Positions 44,324-56,127 are shown, numbered from the stretch's first letter. The stretch: DNA of 64,000 nt from Flavobacterium filum DSM 17961 (GCF_000425465.1 NZ_AUDM01000005.1:62001-126000); one strand, 5' to 3'. Numbers and translations are program-made. The notes: generated by a model from the sequence alone, not told the origin.

Positions 44324-45469
44324 ATGAAATTCAATACAAAAGTAATACATGGTAATCAACACCACGATCCAAGTACGGGAGCAGTAATGCCACCGGTGTA
44401 TAACACATCAACATTTGCTCAAAAAAGTCCGGGTGTGCCCATTAATCATTACGAATATAGCAGAGCAGCAAATCCAACTCGTCAAGCATTAGAAGATGCC
44501 TTAGCAAGTATCGAAAATGGTGTTCGTGGATTAGCTTTTGCTTCCGGATTGGCGGCAACGGATTCTGTTTTAAAATTGCTTAAACCCGGCGACGAAGTAA
44601 TTGCTATGGACGATTTATATGGTGGAACCTACCGTATGTTCTCCCGTATTTATCAAGATTTTGGCATTAAGTTCCATTTTGTTGATATGAATAATTTGGA
44701 AAAATTTCAGTCGTTGATCAATGCTAACACAAAATTGGTATGGGTGGAAACGCCAACCAATCCATTGATGAAATTGGCAGATATTGCTGCGATTGCCAAG
44801 ATTACAAATGAAAAGAAATTATTATTTGCCGTTGACAATACCTTTGCAACACCTTATCTTCAAAAACCATTGGATTTAGGTGCTGATATCGTAATGCATT
44901 CGGCAACCAAATATTTAGGCGGACATTCGGATGTAATTGCCGGAGCTTTGGTTGTAAAAGATACTGAATTAGGCGAAAGATTACACTTTGCACAATTTGC
45001 AACAGGTGGAACTTTAGGACCACAAGATAGTTATATGGTGTTGAGAGGAATCAAAACCCTACATCTTAGAGTGCAAAGACATTGCGAAAACGGAATGAAA
45101 GTTGCCGAGTTTTTGAGCAATCACCCGGATGTTGATAAAGTGTTTTATCCGGGATTACCGGATCATCCTTTTCATGCCATTGCTAAAAAACAAATGATAG
45201 GAGGCTTTGGAGGAATGGTTTCGTTTACCTTCAAATCAGGTAAAAAAGCGGATGCTATTTCCTTTTTAGAAAAAGTAAAAGTATTCACGTTAGCCGAGTC
45301 ATTAGGCGGAGTTGAATCGTTAGCCAATCATCCGGCTTTGATGACACATGCATCGATTCCGGAAGAAAAACGTAAAGAAATTGGAATTTCAGACGACTTG
45401 GTTCGATTGAGTGTAGGAGTAGAAGACATTGATGATTTATTGGCTGATATTGAACAGGCTTTCAGATAA
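44324..45469 (+). CDS. metB: Cystathionine gamma-synthase-type PLP enzyme
   Basis: This 381-residue protein belongs to the Cys/Met metabolism PLP family. Visible are YEYSRAANPTRQALEDALAS, MDDLYGGTYRMF, VETPTNPLMKL, VDNTFATPYLQKPLDLGAD, and the PLP lysine in MHSATKYLGGHSD. The C-terminal part (GGVESLANHPALMTHASIP) is typical. Cystathionine gamma-synthase is most likely. Gamma-lyase is the main alternative and cannot be excluded by eye. A TATCTTTG -7 element is at 44299-44306. I see no SAM riboswitch in the leader. Confidence 0.88.
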   Translation: MKFNTKVIHGNQHHDPSTGAVMPPVYNTSTFAQKSPGVPINHYEYSRAANPTRQALEDALASIENGVRGLAFASGLAATDSVLKLLKPGDEVIAMDDLYGGTYRMFSRIYQDFGIKFHFVDMNNLEKFQSLINANTKLVWVETPTNPLMKLADIAAIAKITNEKKLLFAVDNTFATPYLQKPLDLGADIVMHSATKYLGGHSDVIAGALVVKDTELGERLHFAQFATGGTLGPQDSYMVLRGIKTLHLRVQRHCENGMKVAEFLSNHPDVDKVFYPGLPDHPFHAIAKKQMIGGFGGMVSFTFKSGKKADAISFLEKVKVFTLAESLGGVESLANHPALMTHASIPEEKRKEIGISDDLVRLSVGVEDIDDLLADIEQAFR

Positions 45470-45472
45470 AAT

Positions 45473-45514
45473 AAAAAATCCCGTCAAACGATAAATGAGT
45501 TGACGGGATTTTTT
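45473..45514. terminator. Strong terminator between metB and the convergent porin-like gene
   Basis: A 15-bp perfect stem (AAAAAATCCCGTCAA with its complement) with a 12-nt loop. T runs on both strands make it bidirectional. Confidence 0.92.
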
Positions 45515-45529
45515 CTTATTTAAGGTAGA

Positions 45530-46321
45530 TTAATCTAAGTAGTAAATATAACCGAAGTTAAGCCAAACAAGCCAATCGTTTGCTCTGTTTTCCTTGTACA
45601 CATCTGGGTTTGGATTCAAACCATCTACCCAATTGGAAAAATAGTATTGCCAACGTAAATCAATCATTAAATCTGATAAAACAGTTAATTTGTAACGAGT
45701 TCCAATACTTCCTACAACCGACCAAACGGTTCCGCCGTCATTGCTTACACCATCAATATACTTTACAGGTGTAACATCCAATAATTCTCCAAGTCCAGGA
45801 CCTAGAGTTGAATAGGCTTTTGGATTATAATAACTAAATTGAGCTCCTAAACTCACAAAAGGCCCCAATGCACCAGGTGTAGCAGAAAATTCACGGATAC
45901 TGTAAGGAAAATATTCCAATTGCATTCCTAAATTAGTGACCGAAGTACTTCCTTTCATTCCTCTGAGTTGTTGAGCAATAATGGAATTTTTCTTTGAGTC
46001 AACCCATTTTCCGTAGTGTTCTAAATTGGTTTTATTATATGAGAGTTCACTTCTTAATTTAAAGTGGTCATTAAAATAAGTAGGTGTAGCATAACAATTA
46101 CAATCAGCTCGATAAGAAAAGTTCATGTAATGAATTAATCCAATCCCAAAACCGGTATTACCAAAATTAGTTGCTGCATCTCCTCTGACACCATAGTCAG
46201 ACTGAAAAGCTACAGGACCAGTAATTGCTCCCACTTCATGAGAAAAACCGAATTGTGCATTCGCTAAATTGGTAAAACCAAATAATAACAAAGTATAAAT
46301 TAGATATTTGGGCATTTGCAT
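45530..46321 (-). CDS. Outer-membrane beta-barrel protein (THC0290_0291-like)
   Basis: Taken from MQMPKYLIYTLLLFG (a Met 13 codons upstream precedes no signal-like sequence) this is 263 residues. The signal peptide ends at ANAQ. The mature part begins FGFSHEVGAITGPVAFQSDYG and consists of alternating strands, ending in an aromatic-rich NFGYIYYLD typical of barrel proteins. I recall this N-terminal pattern from the 'THC0290_0291' family of Flavobacteriaceae. The function is unknown. Confidence 0.78.
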   Translation of the reverse strand: MQMPKYLIYTLLLFGFTNLANAQFGFSHEVGAITGPVAFQSDYGVRGDAATNFGNTGFGIGLIHYMNFSYRADCNCYATPTYFNDHFKLRSELSYNKTNLEHYGKWVDSKKNSIIAQQLRGMKGSTSVTNLGMQLEYFPYSIREFSATPGALGPFVSLGAQFSYYNPKAYSTLGPGLGELLDVTPVKYIDGVSNDGGTVWSVVGSIGTRYKLTVLSDLMIDLRWQYYFSNWVDGLNPNPDVYKENRANDWLVWLNFGYIYYLD

Positions 46322-46575
46322 AGATTTTAAATTCAATTCTCGACAAATATATAAAAACATAATTCACTTGTAAAATAAAATGAATAAATACTTCTATATA
46401 TACGAAAAAAACTAAAAAATGTTTTAAAACGTATTGATAATTTTTGAAAATATTGATTTATCTTAAAAAAAGCATAATTCTACTGATAAATTAAAAAAAA
46501 TTATACCTATATTTTAATAAAATGTATATTTGTCGCAACAAACGAAAACGTTTTCTTAACGTATCTAAATTTTAA

Positions 46576-47922
<1,347 letters not shown>

Positions 47923-47941
47923 TAACTATCTTATTTCATAT

Positions 47942-47973
47942 AAAAGCCGTCAATATATTATTGGCGGCTTTTC
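47942..47973 (+). terminator. Terminator after gdhA
   Basis: A 12-bp stem (AAAAGCCGTCAA, one G-T pair) with a 7-nt loop, then a short T run. Confidence 0.8.
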
Positions 47974-48033
47974 CATTTATATTAAAATTGAAAATTATAC
48001 GTTTTAACTATATTTGTAAGATATTAAAAGGGT

Positions 48034-50328
48034 ATGAGAAAAACAGCTTATTTTATATTGGTTTTTTGTGGTTTTTGGTTTTGTAAAGCTCAAAATCAAC
48101 TTTGGAAAGGTTATTTTTCTTATAGCGATGTTCGGGATTTAGCAGAATCTGAAACTAGAATTTATGCTGCTTGTGAGACGGCAGTTTTTTCTAAACACTT
48201 ATCTACAAACGAAATAAAAACGATGAATACAGTTGACGGATTATCCGGTCAAGTAATATCATCTATATTTCATAGTACTTCAACCAACAGAACGTTTATT
48301 GGTCATGAAAACGGATTGTTAATCATGATCAATGAGCAAACCGGTGCACTCAGCTTATTGGTAGGAATTCGTGATCAAACCGGTGGAATACCACCCAATA
48401 AAAAGAAAATTAATGACATTTATGAATTCAACCAAAAATTATACATCTCTTGTGATTTTGGTTTAGTTGAATTTAAATTAACTGATTTCACATTTGGTGA
48501 CACTTTTTATATTTCGCCCACAGGGAGTCAGACAGAAGTTTTGCAAACAACTGTTTTGGACAATCAACTTTATGCTGTAACCAAAAATTTCGGAATTAGA
48601 AAAGGTGATTTATCTAATCCTAATTTAATTAATTTTAACGCTTGGCAAACTTTTGATGGTGGGTTTTGGTCAAAAATTACAACTTTCAACAATCAATTGG
48701 TGGCTATCAATACTAATAATGTGGTATATAGGTTTAATGGAAACGTTCCGGTTCAAGTTGTTGCTCTCGGTCAGCCGGGAATTGACATTAGAGGCAGAAA
48801 TGCAAATCTAATAATTACTACAAATAATAGAGTTTATGTGTTTAATGAATCATTTGGTCAAACCGCTTTAATTGCTCAAAATCAAATTCAAGAAATTGAT
48901 TCAAATTTTACAAGTGCTACCATTATTAATTCTACTATATTTATTGGAACAGAAAACAATGGAGTAGTTGAGGTTTCTATTTCAAATTTGTCACAACAAA
49001 CGATTTTATTGCCTCAAGGCCCATCAAGAAACAATATTTTTTCGATAAATATTGCTCCTTCCGGAACATTATGGGCGGTCTACGGAGATTATAATCAGTT
49101 TAATAATCCTTATCCATTAGATAGTTATGGAATAAGTAAATTTTCGAATGAGGAATGGCTGAATATACCTTATGAAGAATTATTAGGAGCAAAATCAATT
49201 GTTAGAATAACGGTAAATCCAAATGATGAAAATCAAGTTTATGCCAGTTCTTATTTTTCTGGTTTATTGAAGTTAGAAAATGATGTTGTTACTACTTTGT
49301 ATAACAATTCAAATAGTGGTTTAGAATCGTTAGTTATACCCGGTAATCCTGCTTATGGTCCTGATATTCGTGTTGAACAATCTGCTTTTGATAAAAATGG
49401 AAATTTATGGGTTTCAAATGGTTTAATAGCCAAAATGATTAAGGTTTTAAAAGCAAATGGCGAATGGCAATCGTATGACGTAAGTTCTGTTTTGAGTGGA
49501 TTTACCAGCAATAATAGAATGAGTGTCGATAAAAACGGAACAAAATGGCTAGCTACACTGGACGAAGGAGTCATAGCATTTAATGAAAATTATAACAATA
49601 AAGTACTTAAAATTGCCGAAGGACAGAATGAAGGTAATTTACCCTCAAATGCAGCTCAAGCAGTTACCATTGATAATAGAAATCAACTTTGGATTGGTAC
49701 AAGAAGAGGTCTGAGAATTTTGTCCTCTGTAGATCGTTTCATAAATCAAGATGAATTGACTACTTCATCTATTATTATTAACGATGAAGGATTGGCTCAA
49801 GAATTACTTTTCGGTCAATTTATTACGGATATTGCTGTAGATGGTTCCAATAATAAATGGGTTGGAACAGCTGATTCCGGTGTGTTTTTGTTTTCTTCTA
49901 ATGGTCAACAAACTATTTATCGATTTACAACCTCTAACTCGCCATTACCAAGTAATACTATAAATGATATAGAAATTAATGGTATTACTGGAGAAGTTTT
50001 TATTGCAACGGCAAAAGGGATGGTTTCTTTTAAAGGGACATCTACAAAGCCAAAAGATAATTTAAAAGATGTATATGTCTATCCAAATCCTGTTCGACCG
50101 GGCTTTGAAGGAACAGTAAAAGTATCCGGATTAACAAGTAAAGCAAACGTAAAAATAACTGATATTGAAGGAAACTTAGTTCATGAAGTTATTTCACAAG
50201 GCGGAACCATTGAATGGGATACGAAAGCTTTTGGTAAATATAAAGTAGCTTCAGGTGTTTACATGATATTTATTTCTACAGATGATGCTTTAGATACAAC
50301 GGTAAAAAAAGTAATGATAATTCGATAG
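48034..50328 (+). CDS. porZ: Type IX secretion protein PorZ
   Basis: This 764-residue protein has a signal peptide ending near FCKAQ. Two regulator-type beta-propellers follow: residues 22-670 contain repeats such as TFIGHENGLLIMI, NLWVSNGLIAKM, NQLWIGTRRGLRIL and NKWVGTADSGVFLF. The C-terminal 85 residues (DVYVYPNPVRPGFEG...IEWDTKAFGKYKVASGVYMIF...VKKVMIIR) form a type A T9SS sorting domain. PorZ belongs to the surface attachment complex that transfers anionic LPS to cargo. It shows that a type IX system is present, although its other genes are outside the window. Confidence 0.9.
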   Translation: MRKTAYFILVFCGFWFCKAQNQLWKGYFSYSDVRDLAESETRIYAACETAVFSKHLSTNEIKTMNTVDGLSGQVISSIFHSTSTNRTFIGHENGLLIMINEQTGALSLLVGIRDQTGGIPPNKKKINDIYEFNQKLYISCDFGLVEFKLTDFTFGDTFYISPTGSQTEVLQTTVLDNQLYAVTKNFGIRKGDLSNPNLINFNAWQTFDGGFWSKITTFNNQLVAINTNNVVYRFNGNVPVQVVALGQPGIDIRGRNANLIITTNNRVYVFNESFGQTALIAQNQIQEIDSNFTSATIINSTIFIGTENNGVVEVSISNLSQQTILLPQGPSRNNIFSINIAPSGTLWAVYGDYNQFNNPYPLDSYGISKFSNEEWLNIPYEELLGAKSIVRITVNPNDENQVYASSYFSGLLKLENDVVTTLYNNSNSGLESLVIPGNPAYGPDIRVEQSAFDKNGNLWVSNGLIAKMIKVLKANGEWQSYDVSSVLSGFTSNNRMSVDKNGTKWLATLDEGVIAFNENYNNKVLKIAEGQNEGNLPSNAAQAVTIDNRNQLWIGTRRGLRILSSVDRFINQDELTTSSIIINDEGLAQELLFGQFITDIAVDGSNNKWVGTADSGVFLFSSNGQQTIYRFTTSNSPLPSNTINDIEINGITGEVFIATAKGMVSFKGTSTKPKDNLKDVYVYPNPVRPGFEGTVKVSGLTSKANVKITDIEGNLVHEVISQGGTIEWDTKAFGKYKVASGVYMIFISTDDALDTTVKKVMIIR

Positions 50329-50660
50329 ATATAGTTAAAAAAGAGGTAAAATTTAAATTTTAATACTTTTTAAAACTCTTTAATTACCTTTACATTTCCT
50401 ATACGAAATCGTTGTATTCGTAATTTTACTTATTTTTTTTAAATTTAAAAAGGCACATAAAAAATTGATATTCAGTTTTTTATGAGCTTTTTTATTTTTT
50501 TTGTTGTTGTATAGTTTCTTTAGACACAAAAAAAATGGACTGATATTAATATTGGTTAATTTTACATATATCAGTTTAAAGTGCAAATTTTTATCATTTC
50601 AATAAAAAATGACTAATAAATTTACAGATTATGTTTTATTTAACCAATTCTAATTTCAAT
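50329..50660. other. Intergenic region with a possible hairpin/terminator
   Basis: 332 bp between porZ and the glucan locus. A TACCTTTA -7-like element (near 50385), an ACGAAAT...ATTCGT inverted repeat, and an imperfect A+T-rich hairpin (50447-50496) followed by T runs are present. These could be a porZ terminator or a short RNA of about 100 nt. The rest (50500-50660) is A+T-rich and should hold the promoter of the glucan genes. I cannot place it. Confidence 0.35.
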
Positions 50661-53600
50661 ATGAAAAGATGGCTTTTATCAATTAGTTTCTTCTTTTGTT
50701 TTTCTGTTTCCTTTTCCCAATCAGATAAGGTTGTGGTAGAAAATAGTGCAAATGGAGCAAAAATTTTAGTAAACAACAAACTGTTATTTATTAATGGTAT
50801 GAATTGGGATTATTTTCCCATAGGTACCAATTACAGTTATAGTTTTTGGAGTCAACCGGATGACTTCATCAAAAGTGCTCTAGACAATGAAATGGCTCTT
50901 TTGCAAAATATGGGGGTAAATTCTATTCGGGTTTACTCCGGAATTCCAAAAAAATGGATTGAATATATCCATGATCAATATGGAATTTACACCATGTTAA
51001 ATCATTCTTTTGGAAGGTATGGTTTAACCATTAATGGACGTTGGGTGGCTAATACTGAATATTCAGATGCCAACACAAGAAGCTTGTTGTTAAAGGAAGT
51101 AAAAGAATTAGCAACCGAATACAAAGACACACGAGGTTTGTTATTATTTTTATTAGGAAACGAAAACAATTATGGTCTGTTTTGGGATGGTGCAGAAACA
51201 GAAAACATTCCAATGGCAGACAGAAAATCTACCATTAGAGCCAATTCAATGTATAAACTTTTCAACGAAGCGGCATTGGAGATGAAAGCAATTGATAAAA
51301 ATCACCCGGTTGCCTTGTGTAATGGTGATTTATTGTTTTTAGACATCATTGCTAAAGAATGTAAAGATGTAGATATTTTCGGAACCAATGTTTATCGAGG
51401 AGTTTCCTTTGGTGATTTATTTGAGCGTGTAAAAAAGGAATACGGAAAACCCGTGTTGTTTACCGAATTTGGTTCAGATGCATTTAATGCTAAAACTAAT
51501 GAAGAAGACGGAAATGCTCAAGCCTTTTATTTAAAAGGAAATTGGAAAGAAATTTATGAAAATGCTCAAGGACTTGGTAAATCAGGTAATTGTTTGGGTG
51601 GTTACACTTTCCAATTTAGCGATGGCTGGTGGAAATATGGTCAAACAAAAAATTTAGAAGTTCATGATAGCAATGCTTCTTGGTCAAATGGCGGTTACCA
51701 ATTTGATTTTGAAGAAGGTAAAAACAACATGAACGAAGAATGGTTTGGAATTTGTGCAAAAGGGCCAACCAACGCCAAAGGTTTTTATCAATTGTATCCA
51801 AGAACTTCCTATTATATGTTGAAAGAAGTTCATCAATTAAATCCTTATGCATCTGGAATGAACTTATTAGAAATTGAGGCTCATTTTAAAAAGACAAGTA
51901 TTGCTGATGCTGGGTTAAGAGCTAGAGGAGACAAAGCTGCATTAGGTGGAAATGATACTCAAATTTTAAAAATCAGTAACTTAAGAGCTGAATTTACTAC
52001 ATTCACTACTGGCGGGACACTGTTAACTACTCCCAAAAATGACGATCCTGACACAAATGGTTATCCAAATAGAACCGGTTTTGACCACATGGAGTCTTAT
52101 TTTATTGGAGTGGAAGGAAATCCAACTGCCAATATGAAAGCGAATGTAAATGTGAACATTTTGGGTCGTGTGGCAGAAAATCCTATCAATGAAATTTTCT
52201 ACGAAAACAGAGGTAGAGCTCAACAAGTGCAAACGAATGAAGGTTTACAGTTGTCTAATGATGTCAACCGTGTTCAAATTTATAATGCTTCCTATAGTTG
52301 GAATGCAGAAGATTTTGAATTAAGAGGTTTTTATAGAACCGGTCATTATCATTGGGGATACGAAGGCGATTTTTTCGGATTGTATCCAGAAGCTAATTAT
52401 GGTCCTAATTTAGATATTTATAATGGCGAAACAGCCGGTTTTGAAATCGATGGAAAAAGAGCATTAAGTGGATTAAAAGCCGCTTTCGGTCCTCAACTTT
52501 GGTGGGGAGCTAACCCAGCATATTTATTAAAATATGGTAGAAAACTTGGTAAAGTAGATGCGACTATAGTTTATCATGAAGATGTTTCTAGTGCTGCTCA
52601 AGCAGTAACTTCGATTTTTATTCCTCAACCAAAAACCAGAAGAGCAACAATTCATTTCAAAACAGCTTTTGGTGCTTTCGGAATTGAGGCAGGTGGAATT
52701 TGGGCCGGTCAACCCTTAAACGGAAGAGAATTCCAAATGATGGATGGAGATGTAGTAAAAGTGGATAAAGTAAACTCAAGCGATAATTGGGGAGGAAAGG
52801 CAAAATTAACCTTTTCAAAAGGAAGAGTAAATGCATATATGCAAGGTGCTGTTCAAGGTTTAGTGGCCAATGGTGGTGCAGATTTAACGCAAACTTTTAC
52901 TGGTTGGAGATTGAAAGACACAGGTAGTGGTAATCAAATGAATTTCTTAACTGGTTTTACTTACAATGTCAATACCAATTTACAAATTGCTCCTAACTTT
53001 TTGTGGCAAAAACCTCTAGTGGAAGCAATGCCAAATGGTGTAGATGCTCCAGGAAGATTACGTAACATCTTAGACGATCCATTTATTGTAAGAGCTAACC
53101 GCGAAACAGTTGGTGGAGAACTTTTGGTAACCTTTGACCCAACACCGGGAACTTGGATGTATGAGTGGAATAATGATATGGTGGAAGATGCAAAATTTGC
53201 TTTTAGTACTGGTTTTGTTTTCCGTCATTTACCAACAACTCAGGATGCAGCAATCGGATTTTTAGCCGATCGTTCACCATTTGCGTTTGAAAAGTCTGCT
53301 CCTGCTCAAGATTTATGGGAATCAAACACAAGAATTGTTTCTAAATTAACACCAGACTTTGGTTTGATTGCAAATATTTATTTCGGAAATGGCCAAGCGA
53401 ATGGTGATTCTGAAAGAACAATCAATAGAGTAGGTGGTGATGTAAGAGCAATTTACAGAAAAGTAAAAGTAGTTTCTTCCTTGAAATTTAATGATTGGGG
53501 ACCATTTGACTACCACAGAGATTTTAACTTAACGTATCCATTACAAAGTTCAATCGATATTTCAACTTCAGTTGGAAAACCAAGTTGGTTTATTTTACCG

Positions 53601-53780
53601 GATACCCGAATCGGAATCATGGGTATTTGGCGATCACTTGACCAATATTCTCCTCGTTACTTACCAACGTTTGTACCTGAAAATACTTTCCCTGCAGTAC
53701 CACCATTAAGCCCAACCGGTTTTGGTAATGGTTCTGAATGGGAAATTAGAACATACATTCATATAAATATTGGAAAATAA
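50661..53780 (+). CDS. Clan GH-A glycosidase fused to an outer-membrane-like beta-barrel
   Basis: From the second Met (MKRWLLSISFFFCFSVSFSQ, a clear signal peptide) this is 1039 residues. Residues 25-400 form a TIM barrel of the GH2/GH5 type (INGMNWDYFPIGTNYSY, GVNSIRVYSG). Its acid/base Glu168 lies in LLGNENNYG and its likely nucleophile Glu269 in VLFTEFGSDAF. From about 470 to the end the sequence alternates aromatic and polar residues in long strands, like a porin-sized barrel. It is the first gene of a beta-glucan locus. Surface display through its own barrel is inferred. The exact GH family and linkage are not settled. Confidence 0.78.
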   Translation: MKRWLLSISFFFCFSVSFSQSDKVVVENSANGAKILVNNKLLFINGMNWDYFPIGTNYSYSFWSQPDDFIKSALDNEMALLQNMGVNSIRVYSGIPKKWIEYIHDQYGIYTMLNHSFGRYGLTINGRWVANTEYSDANTRSLLLKEVKELATEYKDTRGLLLFLLGNENNYGLFWDGAETENIPMADRKSTIRANSMYKLFNEAALEMKAIDKNHPVALCNGDLLFLDIIAKECKDVDIFGTNVYRGVSFGDLFERVKKEYGKPVLFTEFGSDAFNAKTNEEDGNAQAFYLKGNWKEIYENAQGLGKSGNCLGGYTFQFSDGWWKYGQTKNLEVHDSNASWSNGGYQFDFEEGKNNMNEEWFGICAKGPTNAKGFYQLYPRTSYYMLKEVHQLNPYASGMNLLEIEAHFKKTSIADAGLRARGDKAALGGNDTQILKISNLRAEFTTFTTGGTLLTTPKNDDPDTNGYPNRTGFDHMESYFIGVEGNPTANMKANVNVNILGRVAENPINEIFYENRGRAQQVQTNEGLQLSNDVNRVQIYNASYSWNAEDFELRGFYRTGHYHWGYEGDFFGLYPEANYGPNLDIYNGETAGFEIDGKRALSGLKAAFGPQLWWGANPAYLLKYGRKLGKVDATIVYHEDVSSAAQAVTSIFIPQPKTRRATIHFKTAFGAFGIEAGGIWAGQPLNGREFQMMDGDVVKVDKVNSSDNWGGKAKLTFSKGRVNAYMQGAVQGLVANGGADLTQTFTGWRLKDTGSGNQMNFLTGFTYNVNTNLQIAPNFLWQKPLVEAMPNGVDAPGRLRNILDDPFIVRANRETVGGELLVTFDPTPGTWMYEWNNDMVEDAKFAFSTGFVFRHLPTTQDAAIGFLADRSPFAFEKSAPAQDLWESNTRIVSKLTPDFGLIANIYFGNGQANGDSERTINRVGGDVRAIYRKVKVVSSLKFNDWGPFDYHRDFNLTYPLQSSIDISTSVGKPSWFILPDTRIGIMGIWRSLDQYSPRYLPTFVPENTFPAVPPLSPTGFGNGSEWEIRTYIHINIGK

Positions 53781-53798
53781 TTTTAAAAAATTGAAAAA

Positions 53799-55214
53799 AT
53801 GAAAAATAGTAAAATGAATTTTTTAGTAAAGACCTTTCTTTTCGGATTGGTGTTCATGACTTTTCTAAGTTGTGAAAGAGATTTGTCTGATGAAGCAACA
53901 GATGCTACATTTTCAAAAACAGGAGCTATATTTTTAGATGCTCCAGTAGAAATGGGAAGTGATTTTTATTTTCCTTACGGTGGATCTAAGCCAAACGCTT
54001 GGTCTGTGGATGACCAAGTAAGTTACAAAGGATCTGCTTCAATGCGTTTTGATGTTCCAAACGCAAATGATCCAGAAGGTTCTTATGCCGGAGCAATTTT
54101 TAGAACTGAAGGTGCCGGAAGAAATTTAACGGATTATGATGCTCTTACATTCTATGTTAAAGCTTCACAAGGTGTTGTGATTGGTGAATTTGGTTTTGGA
54201 GAAGATTTTATTGATAATAAGTATATAGCTACTATCAGAAATGTTAGTATTGGTACAAATTGGACAAAAATAATTATTCCAATTCCAGATGCTTCAAAGT
54301 TGGTAAAAGAGAGAGGAATGTTTAGATATGCGGCCGGAAGTCAAGGAACAAATGGTTTTGGTTATACTTTCTGGATTGATGAACTTAAATTTGAAAAGTT
54401 AGGTAATATTTTGAATGGTCAAGCTTCTATCATGAACGGACAAAATGTAACACAAAACACCTTTGTGAATGTGACGTCAACAGTTGATAACGTAGTAGTA
54501 AATTTTAATCTTCCAACCGGAATAAATCAAGCAGTATTTGTTAGTCCGGCTTATATGAATTTTTCATCATCAGATACTACTGTAGCGACAGTAAATGATG
54601 CCGGTGTAGTTACCTCTTTGAGTGCAGGAACAGCGGTTATCACAGCCACTTTTAACGGTGTGCAAGCTACTGGTAGTTTAACGATAAATTGTGCAGGTAC
54701 TTTTGTAAATGCACCTGTTCCAACGAGAAACCAGGCCAACGTAATTTCTATTTTCTCCGATGCTTACTCTAACGTTCCGGTGAATTATTACAATGGTTAT
54801 TGGCAACCATGGCAAACAACCGTTTCAAATGATTTTAGTGTAAATGGCGATAATATTTTAAATTATACCATTTTTAATTTCGTTGGAATTGAATTTAGTA
54901 GTCCAACAGTAAATGCTACCAATATGACCCATTTTCATGCCGATTTCTTTTTCCCTGGCCCAATTGCTCCTGGAAGACAGTTGCGGGTTATTGTGGTAGA
55001 TTTTGGTCCAAATGGAGTATTTAGTGGTGGTGATGATACAAGACACTCTACAACATTTACCGCCCCAACGTTAGTTTCTAATAGTTGGGTTTCTATTGAC
55101 ATTCCTTTCTCTGCAATGCCTGGTTTAGCCAGCAGACAAAATTTAGCTCAAATTATTTTTGAGGGTGGAGATGGTTCCATTATGTATGTTGACAATGTTT
55201 ATTTCTACAATTAA
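53799..55214 (+). CDS. Surface glycan-binding lipoprotein with Big_2 domain
   Basis: This 471-residue protein has a lipobox MTFLSC (Cys25). Residues about 40-200 form a jelly-roll carbohydrate-binding module (ASMRFDVPNANDPEGSYAGAIFR, TFWIDELKFE). Residues about 225-300 are a bacterial Ig-like (Big_2) domain (FSSSDTTVATVNDAGVVTSL). Residues about 305-471 form a second jelly-roll often found in laminarinases (ISIFSDAYSNVPV...TNMTHFHADFFF). No catalytic signature is present. By position, between two glucan enzymes, it is probably the glycan-capturing surface protein of the locus. Confidence 0.78.
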   Translation: MKNSKMNFLVKTFLFGLVFMTFLSCERDLSDEATDATFSKTGAIFLDAPVEMGSDFYFPYGGSKPNAWSVDDQVSYKGSASMRFDVPNANDPEGSYAGAIFRTEGAGRNLTDYDALTFYVKASQGVVIGEFGFGEDFIDNKYIATIRNVSIGTNWTKIIIPIPDASKLVKERGMFRYAAGSQGTNGFGYTFWIDELKFEKLGNILNGQASIMNGQNVTQNTFVNVTSTVDNVVVNFNLPTGINQAVFVSPAYMNFSSSDTTVATVNDAGVVTSLSAGTAVITATFNGVQATGSLTINCAGTFVNAPVPTRNQANVISIFSDAYSNVPVNYYNGYWQPWQTTVSNDFSVNGDNILNYTIFNFVGIEFSSPTVNATNMTHFHADFFFPGPIAPGRQLRVIVVDFGPNGVFSGGDDTRHSTTFTAPTLVSNSWVSIDIPFSAMPGLASRQNLAQIIFEGGDGSIMYVDNVYFYN

Positions 55215-55242
55215 TCTTTATTGATATTTTAAAAATATAAAA

Positions 55243-56055
55243 ATGAAAATCATAAATAAATCCCTTTTTAAAAGTGTTTTTATACTTAGCACCGTTCTGT
55301 TTTTAGGTTGCTCAGAAGATGAAAAACAAACAGTAATTACCAAAACCAGATTGGTAATGCAAGAAGAGTTTGATGTAAACGGTGCTCCTAATCCGGAATT
55401 GTGGAATTTTGATATTGGAACCGGAAATAACGGGTGGGGTAATAACGAACAACAATTTTACACAGACCGTCCAGAAAATATTATTGTGGAAGGTGGTATG
55501 TTGAAAATTACAGCAAGAAGAGAACTTTATCTTGGTTCTTCTTTCACTTCGGCTAGAATTACTTCAAAAGGAAAGTATGAAAAAAAATATGGTAGAATTG
55601 AAGCCCGCATCAAAATGCCTTTGGGTAGAGGTTTATGGCCTGCTTTTTGGATGTTAGGAGCTAATATTGATGAGGTGAGTTGGCCACAATGTGGTGAAAT
55701 TGATATTGTTGAGTATTTAGGAAGCAATCCAATTAGTATGTTTGGTACCGTTCATGGCCCAGGGTATTTTGGTGGTGAATCTATTTCTAAAAATTATACG
55801 TTAAAAACAGGTCGTTTTGATAACGAGTTTCATGTGTATGGCATCGAATGGGGAGAAAATTATATCAATTTCTATGTAGATGATGCTTTATATCACCGTG
55901 TAACACCAAGTGATGTTCCGGGCGAGTGGGTGTTTAATCAGCCTTATTTTATGATTTTAAACATGGCAGTTGGGGGTAATTTACCGGGTTCTCCAAATGA
56001 TCAAACCGCATTTCCACAAACTATGTGGGTAGATTACATCAGAGTGTACGAATAA
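55243..56055 (+). CDS. GH16 family endo-beta-1,3-glucanase (laminarinase), lipoprotein
   Basis: This 270-residue protein has a lipobox LFLGC (Cys23). The GH16 fold has the active-site motif GE152ID154IVE157YLG, with Glu152 as nucleophile and Glu157 as acid/base. GLWPAFWML lies before it and the C-terminal NMAVGGNLPG...MWVDYIRVYE follows. The extra residue in the EIDIVE motif fits the laminarinase branch. It cuts beta-1,3-glucan internally at the cell surface. Neighbours upstream and downstream are co-directional with short gaps. Confidence 0.92.
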   Translation: MKIINKSLFKSVFILSTVLFLGCSEDEKQTVITKTRLVMQEEFDVNGAPNPELWNFDIGTGNNGWGNNEQQFYTDRPENIIVEGGMLKITARRELYLGSSFTSARITSKGKYEKKYGRIEARIKMPLGRGLWPAFWMLGANIDEVSWPQCGEIDIVEYLGSNPISMFGTVHGPGYFGGESISKNYTLKTGRFDNEFHVYGIEWGENYINFYVDDALYHRVTPSDVPGEWVFNQPYFMILNMAVGGNLPGSPNDQTAFPQTMWVDYIRVYE

Positions 56056-56127
56056 ATAAAAGTTGATAAGAATTCCTAGTAAATAATGTATATAAGCACG
56101 ATCAATCCTCTTGTAGAAAAGAATAAA

